Shown: positions 16,916 to 26,600 of the stretch, one piece after another
Position numbering within the stretch: the stretch's first letter is position 1
Layout: every line of letters starts with the position of its first letter
Origin: an uncultured Acidobacteriota bacterium
Lineage (GTDB): Bacteria > Acidobacteriota > UBA6911 > CAINFC01
Length of the DNA stretch: 64,000 bases
Assembly (NCBI GenBank): GCA_903847975.1
Contig: CAINFC010000036.1
Location: 1-64,000, forward strand
Reading direction: 5' to 3'
Program-made: the position numbers and the translations under genes
Notes under the pieces: generated by a model
Database searches by the model: none
The model's input: the letters and a program-made list of their open reading frames with translations, nothing else
What the model was told of the DNA's origin: nothing

Positions 16916-18979
16916 TCACGGTTCCGAGGAAAGGAACAGCAGCGCGGAGTTTCTCCCCCGCGGGAAAGAAACATCCAGGCCATGGCTATGCAGTTCGGCG
17001 GCGGCAACGGTCCGGTATCGGTCGCGATCGACATCTTCCACACGGAAGGTTCCCCGGCGGGAGAGGCCGGAAAGCGGTACTTTCGCTTCCAAGGACTCCT
17101 CGGATTCCCATCTCAGCAAAAGAATTCCGGCCCTGGTGCCGGCAGAATCGTAATAAACAACACCCGCCGCCGGTGTTGTATCGGACGGATAAATCACTTC
17201 ATACCGGCAATCGTTCTTTAAAACGTTCAGACGCCGATAATGGGCCAATTGCGCGAGAATGACATCTCTCTGCCGGTCTCCAATTCTGGCCAGATCGGCC
17301 GATAACCCCCAGGTGCCCGCCATCGCGCTGCGGCAATACGTTCGTGTAAATTCGTCATCGTCCGGATTATTCCGATCCGGATTATTGGTCCAGCGGTTGA
17401 CCGTCCAGGGAGGCAGAATGTGAAGTGCTCCCAGCGCTTCCAGAAAATTGCTTTTGGCATGGCCGGGGCCGGTACCTCCTCCGTCTCGAATCCACTGATT
17501 CTGGGTGATCAGCACGGTGAATTCATTGATCATGCGGCCGCCGCTCTGACAATTCTCCAGGTAAAGGTCCGGGTGGGCTTTGCGCACCGCCGCCAGAGCC
17601 GACTGCCATGCCAGGACGTTCTTCATCAAGCCGAAGCGGGATTGGGGGGCAAAGAAGTCCTGGTCATATTTCCACCAATCCATGGAATACCGGCTTCGCA
17701 AAAGGGCGGTGTGGTCGAGCAGAACCCGGCCCAGGTCCATCCCGGCATATTCGAGCAGGAATCCGTCGATGAACTTCCGGTAAAAAGGCGGTTGGACCGC
17801 GTTTGCAGGTAGATCCCGGGCATCCGCCTTTACAAATTGGGGGCAGGACCATAAACCGGCGCGTGTGCCGCCGGCTTTTACTTTGGCCAGGATGGTTTCG
17901 AATTGCCTGTCGCGGAACTTCGCCGTGTCCGGCGTCCATTGTCCCACGGCCTGATACCACCCCGCATCCACGATGAAAGCATCGAAGCCGTAAGGTTTCA
18001 TGCACTCCACTTGACGCTGCAGGAATTCCCCGTTGCATTGAAACCGTGCCGCGTACCAGTGGTTATAGGTGAAAGGGAAACTGGGGGCCGGTCCGCCATA
18101 GAGCTGGCGGCTGAGGGCCAGACGCTGTGCCATCCATTCCGCACGGCGGTCACGTTCTTCGGCCGCCCGTGTGGCTACTGCGGTAAGCACCGGCCCCTCT
18201 ACGGTCTCTCCGGGGGAGAGTGCCAACTGAGTCTCCTCCGGCGGCAAGTAAACATGGAACGAGAAGCTATTTCCTTCCGTGGCTTTCCCCAGCTGTGCTC
18301 TCCATCCTCCGCACCAGTCCAGGGAAAAATAAACAGCTGCCTTTTCACCGCCCCAGGCCCAATAGGGATTTTGCCCTTGCGGCGTGGCGTCTGAACTGTG
18401 CAGATGACTGCCCAGTTCGACTGTTTTCTTATCCGCGAGCAGTTCCGATTCGGGGTGGAAGGTCAACGCCTGCCAGTAATGGAGTTGTGTGGTCCGGCCG
18501 GAACCCTTCCAATTTCCATTCCACACCGGATACCAGGATATGGTTTTTCTGTCGGCTCCCGAATTCGTCAGACGCACGGAAGTGCGGAACAGGGAACCTT
18601 TGCGGAACAGATCCACTACCCATGTTATGCACAATCCATCCCTCAGGGGCCGGGTTGCTTCCGCACGAAAAAAGACCGGGTGGTCCACCTGCTTCCACGG
18701 GCCGGTCTGCCCGGAAGAGGCGAGCAAGTCCCGGGCTAACCAGGCATCCATTCCCTGTAATCGGTTCGCTTCCTCGAACAGCCTGTCCCCGGAATTCCAA
18801 CGGACCTCGGATATGAAGGGCACACCGTCCGGATTTACTTCCAGCCGCATGGTTACGGCCTCATTCTTCAGCGTCAAGCTTTGGCTCAATGCCGGGAGTA
18901 GCCCCGCCAGAAGGCAGATGACGAACCCGCTGATCCGCATGAAAACGAAAATACCGTATCGAATTTTGGCGCTCCGCAT
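16916..18979 (-). CDS. Secreted clan GH-D glycoside hydrolase (GH36/GH27-like alpha-galactosidase)
   Basis: Retaining glycosidase, probably acting on alpha-galactosides, exported to the periplasm or outside. An N-terminal beta-sandwich (residues about 25-290) precedes a TIM barrel. The barrel shows FDAFIVDAGWY, WKYDQDFF (the Asp of KYD is the expected nucleophile), LYLENCQSGGRMI and WIRDGGG (candidate acid/base region). A C-terminal beta domain follows. The start at 18979 was chosen for its gggag RBS and the signal peptide downstream (RISGFVICLLAGLLPALSQ); the frame is open to 19108. The length (about 687) fits GH36-type enzymes. It lies in a region with a sulfatase, GH97 and TonB receptor, which supports a glycan-breakdown role. 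The exact family number is uncertain. Confidence 0.82.
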   Translation of the reverse strand: MRSAKIRYGIFVFMRISGFVICLLAGLLPALSQSLTLKNEAVTMRLEVNPDGVPFISEVRWNSGDRLFEEANRLQGMDAWLARDLLASSGQTGPWKQVDHPVFFRAEATRPLRDGLCITWVVDLFRKGSLFRTSVRLTNSGADRKTISWYPVWNGNWKGSGRTTQLHYWQALTFHPESELLADKKTVELGSHLHSSDATPQGQNPYWAWGGEKAAVYFSLDWCGGWRAQLGKATEGNSFSFHVYLPPEETQLALSPGETVEGPVLTAVATRAAEERDRRAEWMAQRLALSRQLYGGPAPSFPFTYNHWYAARFQCNGEFLQRQVECMKPYGFDAFIVDAGWYQAVGQWTPDTAKFRDRQFETILAKVKAGGTRAGLWSCPQFVKADARDLPANAVQPPFYRKFIDGFLLEYAGMDLGRVLLDHTALLRSRYSMDWWKYDQDFFAPQSRFGLMKNVLAWQSALAAVRKAHPDLYLENCQSGGRMINEFTVLITQNQWIRDGGGTGPGHAKSNFLEALGALHILPPWTVNRWTNNPDRNNPDDDEFTRTYCRSAMAGTWGLSADLARIGDRQRDVILAQLAHYRRLNVLKNDCRYEVIYPSDTTPAAGVVYYDSAGTRAGILLLRWESEESLEAKVPLSGLSRRGTFRVEDVDRDRYRTVAAAELHSHGLDVSFPRGRNSALLFLSSEP

Positions 18980-19487
18980 AGTCGTTCTCCCTTCTCGTAT
19001 CCACATCGGCGGCGGCGGAAAAACCGGGATTATGGCGATCCTCTGTCGGAGGGCGCGCTGCCTGGGGCGGATTCCTTCCACACCCATCCATCGGCGGACC
19101 CGAACCAAGATTGTAGCTTCTGCACCCGTTAAAAATCATCTTATTTTGGTCGGGCCGACAGAAGGCATTCCGTCCGTTGTGGACCAGGCCGGGATTGGCG
19201 GGTGTATCCCCTTCCTCAATGAAAGCGAACTGCGGGTAAGCCTTCCCATGCGGTCCCGGGCACCGGGACAGGGGCATCGAGCCAGGCATCACCCTTTGGT
19301 TGTCGCTTCCGGCCTTACGGTTCCGCTTCGCCGGAGACGGCGCCCGCTATTCATTCGCAGAAAAAACAAGGCGCGATAACATGATTGGCTTTTGGGTTCC
19401 GGGATAACATGGAAGAAGCGTTATGTCCCGAACAACGGCAGGCTCTATCACCTGGGTGAAGCATCTTTTGCCAAAGGAGAGGCAATT
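18980..19487. other. Intergenic region between divergent glycosidase and kinase genes
   Basis: About 500 bases with no credible gene. ORFs here lack signal peptides, RBS or family motifs. It must carry the promoters of the glycosidase gene (leftward) and the kinase gene (rightward). The only clear signals are the two ribosome binding sites at its ends, gggag for the glycosidase and aaaggag (19474-19480) for the kinase. Confidence 0.4.
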
Positions 19488-21878
19488 ATGATCGGCGACG
19501 GTCGGATGGTATCTCAATACCGGATTCTCAGAAAGATCGGCCAGGGCGGAATGGGGGAAGTATACCTGGCAGAGGATACGCTTCTGAAGCGTCCGGTTGC
19601 CCTGAAATTCCTTTCCCCGGAAATGCAGAAGGAGTCCACGGCTCAAAAACGCCTGCTGCGCGAAGCCCGCTCCGCGGCGGCATTGGACCATCCTTTCATC
19701 TGCCATATCAATGAGATTGGCGAGGTGGACGGCCTGCCTTACATCGCCATGGAGTACGTGGAAGGCCAGACTCTGAAGGAGCGGTTATCGAAAGGGGCCA
19801 TGCCGCTCCCGGAAGCGCTGCAGGTTACCCGGGAGGTTGCCGAGGCCTTGACGGCTGCCCATGCCAAGGGAATCATCCACCGCGATATCAAACCGGCCAA
19901 TATCATGCTCACCCAATCGGGCCATGCCAAGGTGATGGATTTCGGACTTGCCAAGGCGGTCCTGCCCTCTTCCGAAGAAAGAGGAGAGGACGAAACGCTC
20001 ACCGAGCTGACGCAGCGTGGCATGGCGGTCGGGACTCTGGCCTATATGTCTCCGGAACAGCTGCGGGGAACTCCGGCCAGCGCGCAAAGCGACCTTTGGG
20101 CTCTGGGGGTGACCCTGTTCGAAATGATCTCCGGGTCCCGGCCGTTCCAGGGACAAAGCGGATTTGAATTGAGCTCTTCCATTTTGCACGATCCGCCGAG
20201 GACGCTGCCGGCCGGAACCTCTTCTGCAGTGCAGGAAATCATTGGGCGCTGCCTGGAGAAAGACCTTCCAAAGCGTTTCCAGCAGGCTGACGAAGTAGGG
20301 CAGGCCTTAGAGAGGATACAGTCCGGGGCCGGGGAAGTGCCGCCGGCACAGTTTCCTCGTCTGCGTAATGGCCCCCGGTTTGTCCGGGTGGCCGGCGGAC
20401 TGGCCCTCCTGGCTCTGGCCGGCGTTCTGCTGGCGGGATTCTACCTGGGTGGATGGCCGGATCGCCTGCTGGGTTTCCTCGCACAACCCAGGCTGCACTC
20501 CCTGGCCGTTCTGCCCATCGCCAACCTGTCCGGCGATGCCGAACAGGAATACTTTGCGGATGGGATGACCGAAGCGCTGATCACCTACCTGTCCAAAATC
20601 AGCGCCCTGCGGGTCATTTCCCGAAGGTCCGTCATGCAGTTTAAAGGCACCCGGCAAACCCTGCCGGAGATCGCCCGCACGTTGAACGTGGAGGCCATCC
20701 TGGCGGGATCGGTGGTCCGCGAAGCGAGCCGCGTGCGGGTGACCGCCCAGCTGATCGAAGCGAAAACCGAGCGGCCCTTGTGGGCCGAAAGTTATGAGCA
20801 TGAGCTGACCAGCATTCTGGCCCTGCAGAGCCAGATTGCCCGCTCGGTTGCCGGGATCATACGGGTTAAGCTCACGCCGGAGGAGGACGGCCATCTGGGC
20901 CGAACTCGCACTGTGAATCCTTCCACCTACGAAGCCTATCTGAAGGGGATGTCGCTGCTGAACAAGGGTACGCCGGCTGAAATCAAGAAGGGCCTGGGCT
21001 ACTTTCATGAAGCCGTAGAGAAGGATCCGGCCGATCCTCAGGCCTACGCCGGCCTGGCACTTGCCTATGTCGAGCTGGCCCACGGTGCGGAAGCAAGAGA
21101 AGACTCCCTGGTACGAGCCAGGGCGGCAGCCATGACCGCGCTCCGCCTGGACAGCACCGTGGCCGAGGCCTTTGCCGCCAAAGCCATGGTGGAAGGGTAT
21201 TTCAAGTGGAATTGGGAGGAGGCTTTCCGGGACTTCGATCGCGCGCTCACGCTGAATCCCAGCCTTTCGATCGCCTATTATCATCGGGCCTGGTTTCATA
21301 TCCTCTTCGGAAGGTTGGACCAGGGGGAGGAGGATCAGAAGAGAGCCCTGGAATTGAATCCGCTCGACTACGTGCAGGTTTCTCATCTGGCCCTTCTTTA
21401 CTCCTGGCAGCGGCGATGGGACGATGCGACAGTCGAAGCCCAGAAAGCGATCGAGATGGCTCCCCGGTTCCCCCTGGGCTATGCTTTCCTGGCCGAAATC
21501 TATCGGGGCAAGGGCATGCTGCCGGAGGCTTTGCAGACCGCGCAGCAGGCGGGAGAGCTTTCCCGTGCCTGGTACTGGGCGATCGGCCCCATATTTTCGG
21601 CCGCGGGCCGGAAAGAAGAAGCGCGCCAACTGCTCGATGAGTTGAACCGGCAGAAACCGTCGCCCTGGCTTGCTTTCTGGCAGGTTCATGCCTGTGCGGC
21701 CTCCGGGAATATAGAGGATGCATTCCGCTGGCTCGCTTACCGTCCGCACCATGCCTGGCTCCCCTGGATCAGGGTCTGGCCGAACCTGGAGACCTTGCAA
21801 CGGGATCCCCGTTTTTCCGCCGCTCTGCAGAAAATGAACCTGCCGCCCATCAAAGAACCGCCTTCCGGTGCACCATGA
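19488..21878 (+). CDS. Ser/Thr protein kinase with TolB-like and TPR sensor region
   Basis: Membrane-bound PknB-type kinase, 796 residues. Kinase domain (residues 11-280): GQGGMGEVYL loop, catalytic Lys40 in VALK, HRDIKPANIM (131-140), DFGLA (151-155), and SPEQLRGTP in place of APE. Residues about 300-321 are a single membrane helix. Then comes a TolB/FlgO-like domain (LAVLPIANLSGD, YFADGMTEALITYL, GSVVREASRVRVTAQLI) and at least five TPRs to the end. Such kinase-TolB-TPR chains are typical of Acidobacteriota. The C-terminal part would lie in the periplasm and could sense partners there. The start at 19488 is set by RBS aaaggag (19474-19480); two earlier in-frame starts lack one. No obvious substrate gene is adjacent. 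Confidence 0.92.
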   Translation: MIGDGRMVSQYRILRKIGQGGMGEVYLAEDTLLKRPVALKFLSPEMQKESTAQKRLLREARSAAALDHPFICHINEIGEVDGLPYIAMEYVEGQTLKERLSKGAMPLPEALQVTREVAEALTAAHAKGIIHRDIKPANIMLTQSGHAKVMDFGLAKAVLPSSEERGEDETLTELTQRGMAVGTLAYMSPEQLRGTPASAQSDLWALGVTLFEMISGSRPFQGQSGFELSSSILHDPPRTLPAGTSSAVQEIIGRCLEKDLPKRFQQADEVGQALERIQSGAGEVPPAQFPRLRNGPRFVRVAGGLALLALAGVLLAGFYLGGWPDRLLGFLAQPRLHSLAVLPIANLSGDAEQEYFADGMTEALITYLSKISALRVISRRSVMQFKGTRQTLPEIARTLNVEAILAGSVVREASRVRVTAQLIEAKTERPLWAESYEHELTSILALQSQIARSVAGIIRVKLTPEEDGHLGRTRTVNPSTYEAYLKGMSLLNKGTPAEIKKGLGYFHEAVEKDPADPQAYAGLALAYVELAHGAEAREDSLVRARAAAMTALRLDSTVAEAFAAKAMVEGYFKWNWEEAFRDFDRALTLNPSLSIAYYHRAWFHILFGRLDQGEEDQKRALELNPLDYVQVSHLALLYSWQRRWDDATVEAQKAIEMAPRFPLGYAFLAEIYRGKGMLPEALQTAQQAGELSRAWYWAIGPIFSAAGRKEEARQLLDELNRQKPSPWLAFWQVHACAASGNIEDAFRWLAYRPHHAWLPWIRVWPNLETLQRDPRFSAALQKMNLPPIKEPPSGAP

Positions 21879-22008
21879 GAACGCCGGAACCGGGAAGGGG
21901 CGCGGTGCAGGCAGATTCCCTTATACGGCGGGCACCCAGACGATGGCTGGATTTTTTTATGACAGTTCAGGCGGAATGCCCTTGGCTTTCTTCGCAATAA
22001 GTTTGAGG

Positions 22009-22304
22009 CTTTCTACCGGGCGATCACAGCGGATGGCCCGGCAAAAAGTTAAACACCTGTGGATCTCCGTTGGGAAAGCCCTGAAAGGGCTTCGTAACAC
22101 AGCCCGCGGTTGGCGCGCTTCGCGCCTACCCCGGGTAAGGACACCGTTAGGCGTCAACCCTGAAAGGGTTGCGCAAAATCCAGCGATGGCAGGTGGTTGC
22201 GCAGCGCTTTCAGGGCTGGGTTATAAACAAATCCGCCTACCCGGGGTAGCGCCTATGCGGCGCAACCCCGGGCTGTGATCCGGAACCCCTATTGGGGTTC
22301 CAGA
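22009..22304. repeat. 296-bp hairpin-rich tandem repeat, unit 1
   Basis: First of two nearly identical 296-bp units placed head to tail. Each unit is a string of hairpins: gccct-gaa-agggc, a long GC-rich cccggggt..ggcgcg/cgcgcc..accccggg stem, caaccct-gaa-agggttg, cccggggtagcgcc/ggcgcaaccccggg and ggaacccc-tatt-ggggttcc. The junction motif is ctttctaccgggcgatcac...gatggcccggcaaaaagtt. ORFs that run through it are artefacts of the repeat. Related single copies lie at 53.0 and 60.7 kb. It contains no transposase. Confidence 0.9.
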
Positions 22305-22600
22305 CTTTCTACCGGGCGATCACAGCGGATGGCCCGGCAAAAAGTTACACACCTGTGGATCTCCGTTGGGAAAGCCCTGAAAGGGCTTCGTAACACAGCC
22401 CGGGGTTGGCGCGCTTCGCGCCTACCCCGGGTAAGGACACCGTTAGGCGTCAACCCTGAAAGGGTTGCGCAAAATCCGGCTATGGCAGGTGGTTGCGCAG
22501 CGCTTTCAGGGCTGGGTTATAAACAAATCCGCCTACCCGGGGTAGCGCCTATGCGGCGCAACCCCGTGCTGTGATCCGGAACCCCTATTGGGGTTCCAGA
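22305..22600. repeat. 296-bp hairpin-rich tandem repeat, unit 2
   Basis: Second unit, differing from unit 1 at about five positions (for example aaacacc/acacacc and cgcggt/ggggtt). The start of a third unit follows at 22601 (ctttctaccgggccatc) and stops after about 15 bases, so the array ends within the junction motif. The near identity shows a recent duplication or active homogenisation. Confidence 0.9.
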
Positions 22601-22757
22601 CTTTCTACCGGGCCATCATTACAGATTTTCGCGAACTTATCGAAGCGGTCTTCAACCCACCCGGAAATCGGTGAGGCTTTGGGGGCTGTAAGGGAAGATA
22701 GGTGCCTGCGATTCGTTCCGCCCCATACGATCCAAATGGAGGATTCCCTGGAAGGGC

Positions 22758-22988
22758 TTAACGGCAAATAAGCGGGAGGTAATTCTGGTGGAGTGGCATA
22801 TCGGTCAACAGACCGCTGGCACCCAGTATGGCCGCTTTTTGATTAAGGGTTATTGCCGCGCTTTCACGGAAAAAAGTGCGGGCAAGATTGGCGGAGGCGA
22901 CAGGCGGCCGGGGCCATAGCGCCATACCCAGGCACACGAGCAGAACTAAACTGACAAGGGTGCAACGAGAGGCCAGGACAGTTTTCAT
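22758..22988 (-). CDS. Tiny exported protein with C-terminal NYLPLICR tail
   Basis: 76 residues: a signal peptide (LVSLVLLVCLGMALWP, cleavage near VASA), a short mature part of about 40 residues and the tail QNYLPLICR. The tail matches four other exported proteins of this window. Its ATG overlaps the last bases of the upstream gene by four bases, a sign of translational coupling, so it is probably a real gene despite its size. Function unknown; the mature part is too short for an enzyme and could be a peptide or a small anchor. Confidence 0.6.
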   Translation of the reverse strand: MKTVLASRCTLVSLVLLVCLGMALWPRPPVASANLARTFFRESAAITLNQKAAILGASGLLTDMPLHQNYLPLICR

Positions 22989-23446
22989 GGCAGCGTTGTC
23001 AGCCAGGTGATCTGGCGGCAGTCAGAGACATTGCAGTTGACCGGGTTACTGGCCGAGTCGCTGTAAAACCGGATACTGATCTGTTTGTTCAAAGCATAGG
23101 CTGTATTGAGCAGCACCAGAAAACGATTGGCGGTGGCAGCATGCAGGCTATCGGTGGGGAAAGCGAAATAATAGACGTAGTTCGCGCCAACTGTCGTGCT
23201 GTTCGTGCAACGGACGTGGATACGGTCTTCGAACACACTCACATCGCCGATCGTGCAGGTTGTAGATGCGAAGGAGGCACTGGAATCAGAGCCGGAAGCG
23301 AGTGCCCGACTGGAAACACCTGTCGGTTTGTTAGCCTCAGCGCTCCGCGCCCCGGCTTGCGGGAAAACAGTTGCCAGCAGCACTCCGGCAACGCACAAGA
23401 GAAGCAGAGCTATAATATGGACCTGGAAAGGACAATTTCGGAACAT
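22985..23446 (-). CDS. Exported protein of unknown function
   Basis: About 153 residues from the ATG at 23446 (ggggaaaatc before it); a GTG at 23482 would add 12. The signal peptide is FQVHIIALLLLCVAGVLLAT. The mature part has four Cys in two pairs (CTIGDVSVFEDRIHVRC and CNVSDCRQITW) and beta-strand-like text (VYYFAFPTDSLHAATANRF). The module resembles short domains in other exported proteins that describe single-stranded beta structure, but I cannot name it. It overlaps the gene at 22758-22988 by four bases, so the two form an operon. Divergent from the large secreted protein at 23639. Confidence 0.65.
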   Translation of the reverse strand: MFRNCPFQVHIIALLLLCVAGVLLATVFPQAGARSAEANKPTGVSSRALASGSDSSASFASTTCTIGDVSVFEDRIHVRCTNSTTVGANYVYYFAFPTDSLHAATANRFLVLLNTAYALNKQISIRFYSDSASNPVNCNVSDCRQITWLTTLP

Positions 23447-23558
23447 GATTTTCCCCACAAAGAAAGGCAACCCGTTTCCCACATCTACTTATTGCCTGAA
23501 AAGTATACGACTCCGCGAAAGCAAAATCAAGTGCAGCGCCTGACGAAAATACTTTTCC

Positions 23559-23628
23559 CTTGACGCCCGTGATTACTTCGCGTACCTTCTTTCTCTGAGG
23601 TGGCTCTCCTCGTGAATGAACTGTTCCT
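23559..23628 (+). promoter_or_regulatory. Shared 5' element, copy 2
   Basis: Same layout as 14988-15056: cttgacgcccg, the identical block ttacttcgcgtacctt (23573-23588), a pyrimidine run, then gtgaatgaactgttcc, which parallels gtgattaatttgttc in copy 1. It lies directly upstream of the large secreted protein. Here the G-rich stretch (gaggtgg) could act as the RBS for the GTG at 23612. Confidence 0.5.
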
Positions 23629-23638
23629 TGAAAAAATC

Positions 23639-26600
23639 ATGAAACCCTGTCGGACCTGGAAGAAAATCGTGCTGGCCCGGATGGCCTGGCTTGTGGTCCC
23701 TCTTCTGGCCCTTGGGTCGGTGACGTTGGACGGCAGGCTGCGCACCGCCGGCCGGCGCTCTGGCGTAACGTCCGAGCGCGGGCCGGCGCGGTCGGGCGAG
23801 GCTCCGCCGACCCGCACCGCGCTGCGCGATCTGGATGTCGCGCTTCAGTACCGGATCTCCGCGGAGCACGGACGAGACATCCCTGCGTTTCACTTTCGGC
23901 AAAGAGCAGGAGAATACACGGCGGACCGGTTCGCCCCCGGGTTGACGGCTGCCGTGGGTGCCGGCGAAACGACGTTTCGTGCCGGGTCTTCGCATTGGTC
24001 CCTCCACCTGGCAGGTATTAACAATGCCCGGGCGGGCATTGCCTTCCGCCGCCGGGAAGCGTTCGCTCGAGCCGAGGTGGCGGGCAATCGCCTGGAGCTG
24101 GGGGACGGGATGATCACCGAGTGGTACGTCAACGGACCCGGTGGGTTCCAGCAGGGCTGGACGATTGCGGAGCGGATGGGAGGGGTTCGGGGGGAACTCC
24201 GACTGGCTCTGAATTTCGCGGGAAATCTCACCCCGCGCGTGGTGGACGAGGGGCGCGGCCTCGCGCTGCGCAACCGGACCGGCAGAGAAGCCTTCTCCCT
24301 TCGAGGGCTTTTGGCCTACGACGCCGGTGGCAAGGAGCTACCCGTTCGATTCGAGTACGGGCGCTCTCTGGCGATTCGCCTCGACGACCGGGATGCGCAA
24401 TACCCGATCGTCATCGATCCCTGGGCCCAGGTCGCGGAGCTTTCCGCGTCGGACAAGGCGGCAGACGACTACCTCTCCCGGGCGGTGGCGGTGAGTGCCG
24501 ACGGGTCGACCGTGGTGGCCGGTGCCGGCTACGAAGATCCCGAGGGCGTCACCAATGCGGGCTCCCTATACGTATTTGTCAGGAACGGAAGCTGGGCGAC
24601 CGGGACCCAGACCGCCAAGCTCTTCCGGACGGGGAAAGCCACGAACGATAGCCTGCCCAACTCGGTGGCCGTTAGCGCCGACGGTGCGACCATCGTGGCG
24701 GGGGGGGCTTCCATTGACGGTGGGACGACCGATGCGGGGGCGTTGGTGGTCTTCGAAAGACTGACCGGCTGGACCGATGGTTCGGGGAACCAGACGGCGC
24801 TGCTGACGGCCTCGGATCCCAAATTCGGCGGCTATCTCGGCTGGTCGGTGGCCATTTCCTCGGATGGCTCGACGATTGTGGGAGGGGCCAGCCATGCCAA
24901 TGGCGATGCAGCCGACTCGGGTGCCCTGTACGTCTACCTCAAAGGCACAGGATGGTCCTCCAGGACGCAGGACTACAAGCTCACGGCATCCGGCGGTTTG
25001 GTCAACGACTACCTGGGCACATCGGTGGGGATGGATCCGGAAGGAGCGACGATTGCGGGCGGGGCCTATGTTGCCGAGGGGGCTTCGGGCCTCGTCAACT
25101 CCGGCGCCGTGTACGTGTACGAGAAGGGAACTGCCTGGGCCAACGGCTCTGCCAGCCAGACGGCGAAGCTCTCGCACTCCGATGCGGCCATCGAGGACTG
25201 GTTCAGCAACGATCAGCCGGGATCCATCGGAGTCTCGAGCGGCGGCGCCACGATCGTGGTGGCTGCCTACAAAAAGAACGCGGTTTACGTATTCGAAAAA
25301 GGAGACGGCTGGACCAGCCGAACCGAAAGCTACAAGCTGACTTCCACCGACGGGGCCGCACTCCAGGCCTCGGCCATCCGCGCCGACGGAAACAGGATCG
25401 CGGCGGGCGCCCCCTCGAGCGCCGCTCTCTACATTTTCGACAAGGGAACCGGCTGGGCCAATGGCTCGAGCAAGCAGACCCAGAAGCTCGCCGGCACCGG
25501 ATCGATGGGTTACAACGTGGGGGTCGCCTCCGGCGAGGATACGGCCGTTTCCGGGGCCTGGCTGGCCACCGTCGGCGGTGTCACCAATGCCGGTGCCGCC
25601 GAGGTGTTTCAGCTCCTGTCCGCGCCGGGCACGCAAGCCACCAACGTGACCTTCAGCAATGTCGGCCAGACGCAAATGCAGATCGACTGGGCCAACGGAA
25701 GCGGAGCCAAACGCGCCGTATTTGTAAAGCAGACGACCACAGGCTCGGCAAGTCCGGTCGACAGCACGACCTACGCCTGCGATGCGAGATTCACGATGGG
25801 GGCCCAGGCCGGGACGGGGTGGTATTGCGTCTACAACGGCACGGGCACCACGGTCACCGTGACCTGGCTCAATGCCAACACCACGTACCGAACGATGGTA
25901 ACCGAGTACAACGGCATCGCCGCCAACGAGCTGTACAACACCAGCACGGCGACCAACAACCCGAACAATCAAACCACGCTTCCCATCGTGAGCAAGCCCA
26001 CCGTGACGACCGAAGCGGCGACGGGCCTCCTGGCGACCAGCGCCACGGGCAACGGCACCATCACGGCCACCGGTGGCGCCAACGCGACTAACCGCGGGGT
26101 CATTTGGTGTCCGTACCCCTGCTCCAGCCTGACAATCGGCGGAACCAACGTGACCAATGTCAGCGAGATCGGCGATTTCGGGACGGGCTCCTTCACGGCC
26201 AGCCTGATTTCGCTGTCGGCCAATGTTCGCTATGTCGCCCAGGCCCATGCCACCAACTCCGCGGGAACGAACTACGGTTCGCAGGTCGAGTTCTGGACCG
26301 CCGCCCAGGTGCCTGCGGCCCCGACCGTGGGCGGCGCGACCGCCAGCACGTTGAACGTGGCGGTCAATGCCAACGGCAACCCCACCAGCACGGTGTTTTG
26401 CATCCACGAAACCGGCACCGGCAATTACGTTCAGTCCGGTGGCACGCTGGGCGGTTCGTGTGTCTGGCAAACGGCGGCCATTTGGGGCAACAAGACCGTC
26501 ACGGGCCTGACGCTCGGCACCCCCTATACGTTTGAAGTCAAGGCCCGAAACGGGGCGAGCGTCGAGACCGCTTACGGGGTGAGCGCCTCGGGCACGCCGA

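Noticed and set aside
20307-21800. 497-codon minus-strand ORF opposite the kinase TPR region
   Set aside because: Antisense shadow of a strong coding region.
21868-22574. ORFs of about 100-136 codons (KALKGLRNTARGWRASRL type)
   Set aside because: They run through the hairpin repeat; the same phrase is repeated because the DNA is repeated. Not proteins.
22009-22600. Possible CRISPR array
   Set aside because: Only two units, 296 bp each, with no 25-40-bp repeat and no unique spacers; no cas genes nearby.
24566-26470. 634-codon minus-strand ORF opposite the Fn3/FG-GAP gene
   Set aside because: Antisense shadow of repetitive coding sequence; composition Gly/Arg-rich, no signal or motif.
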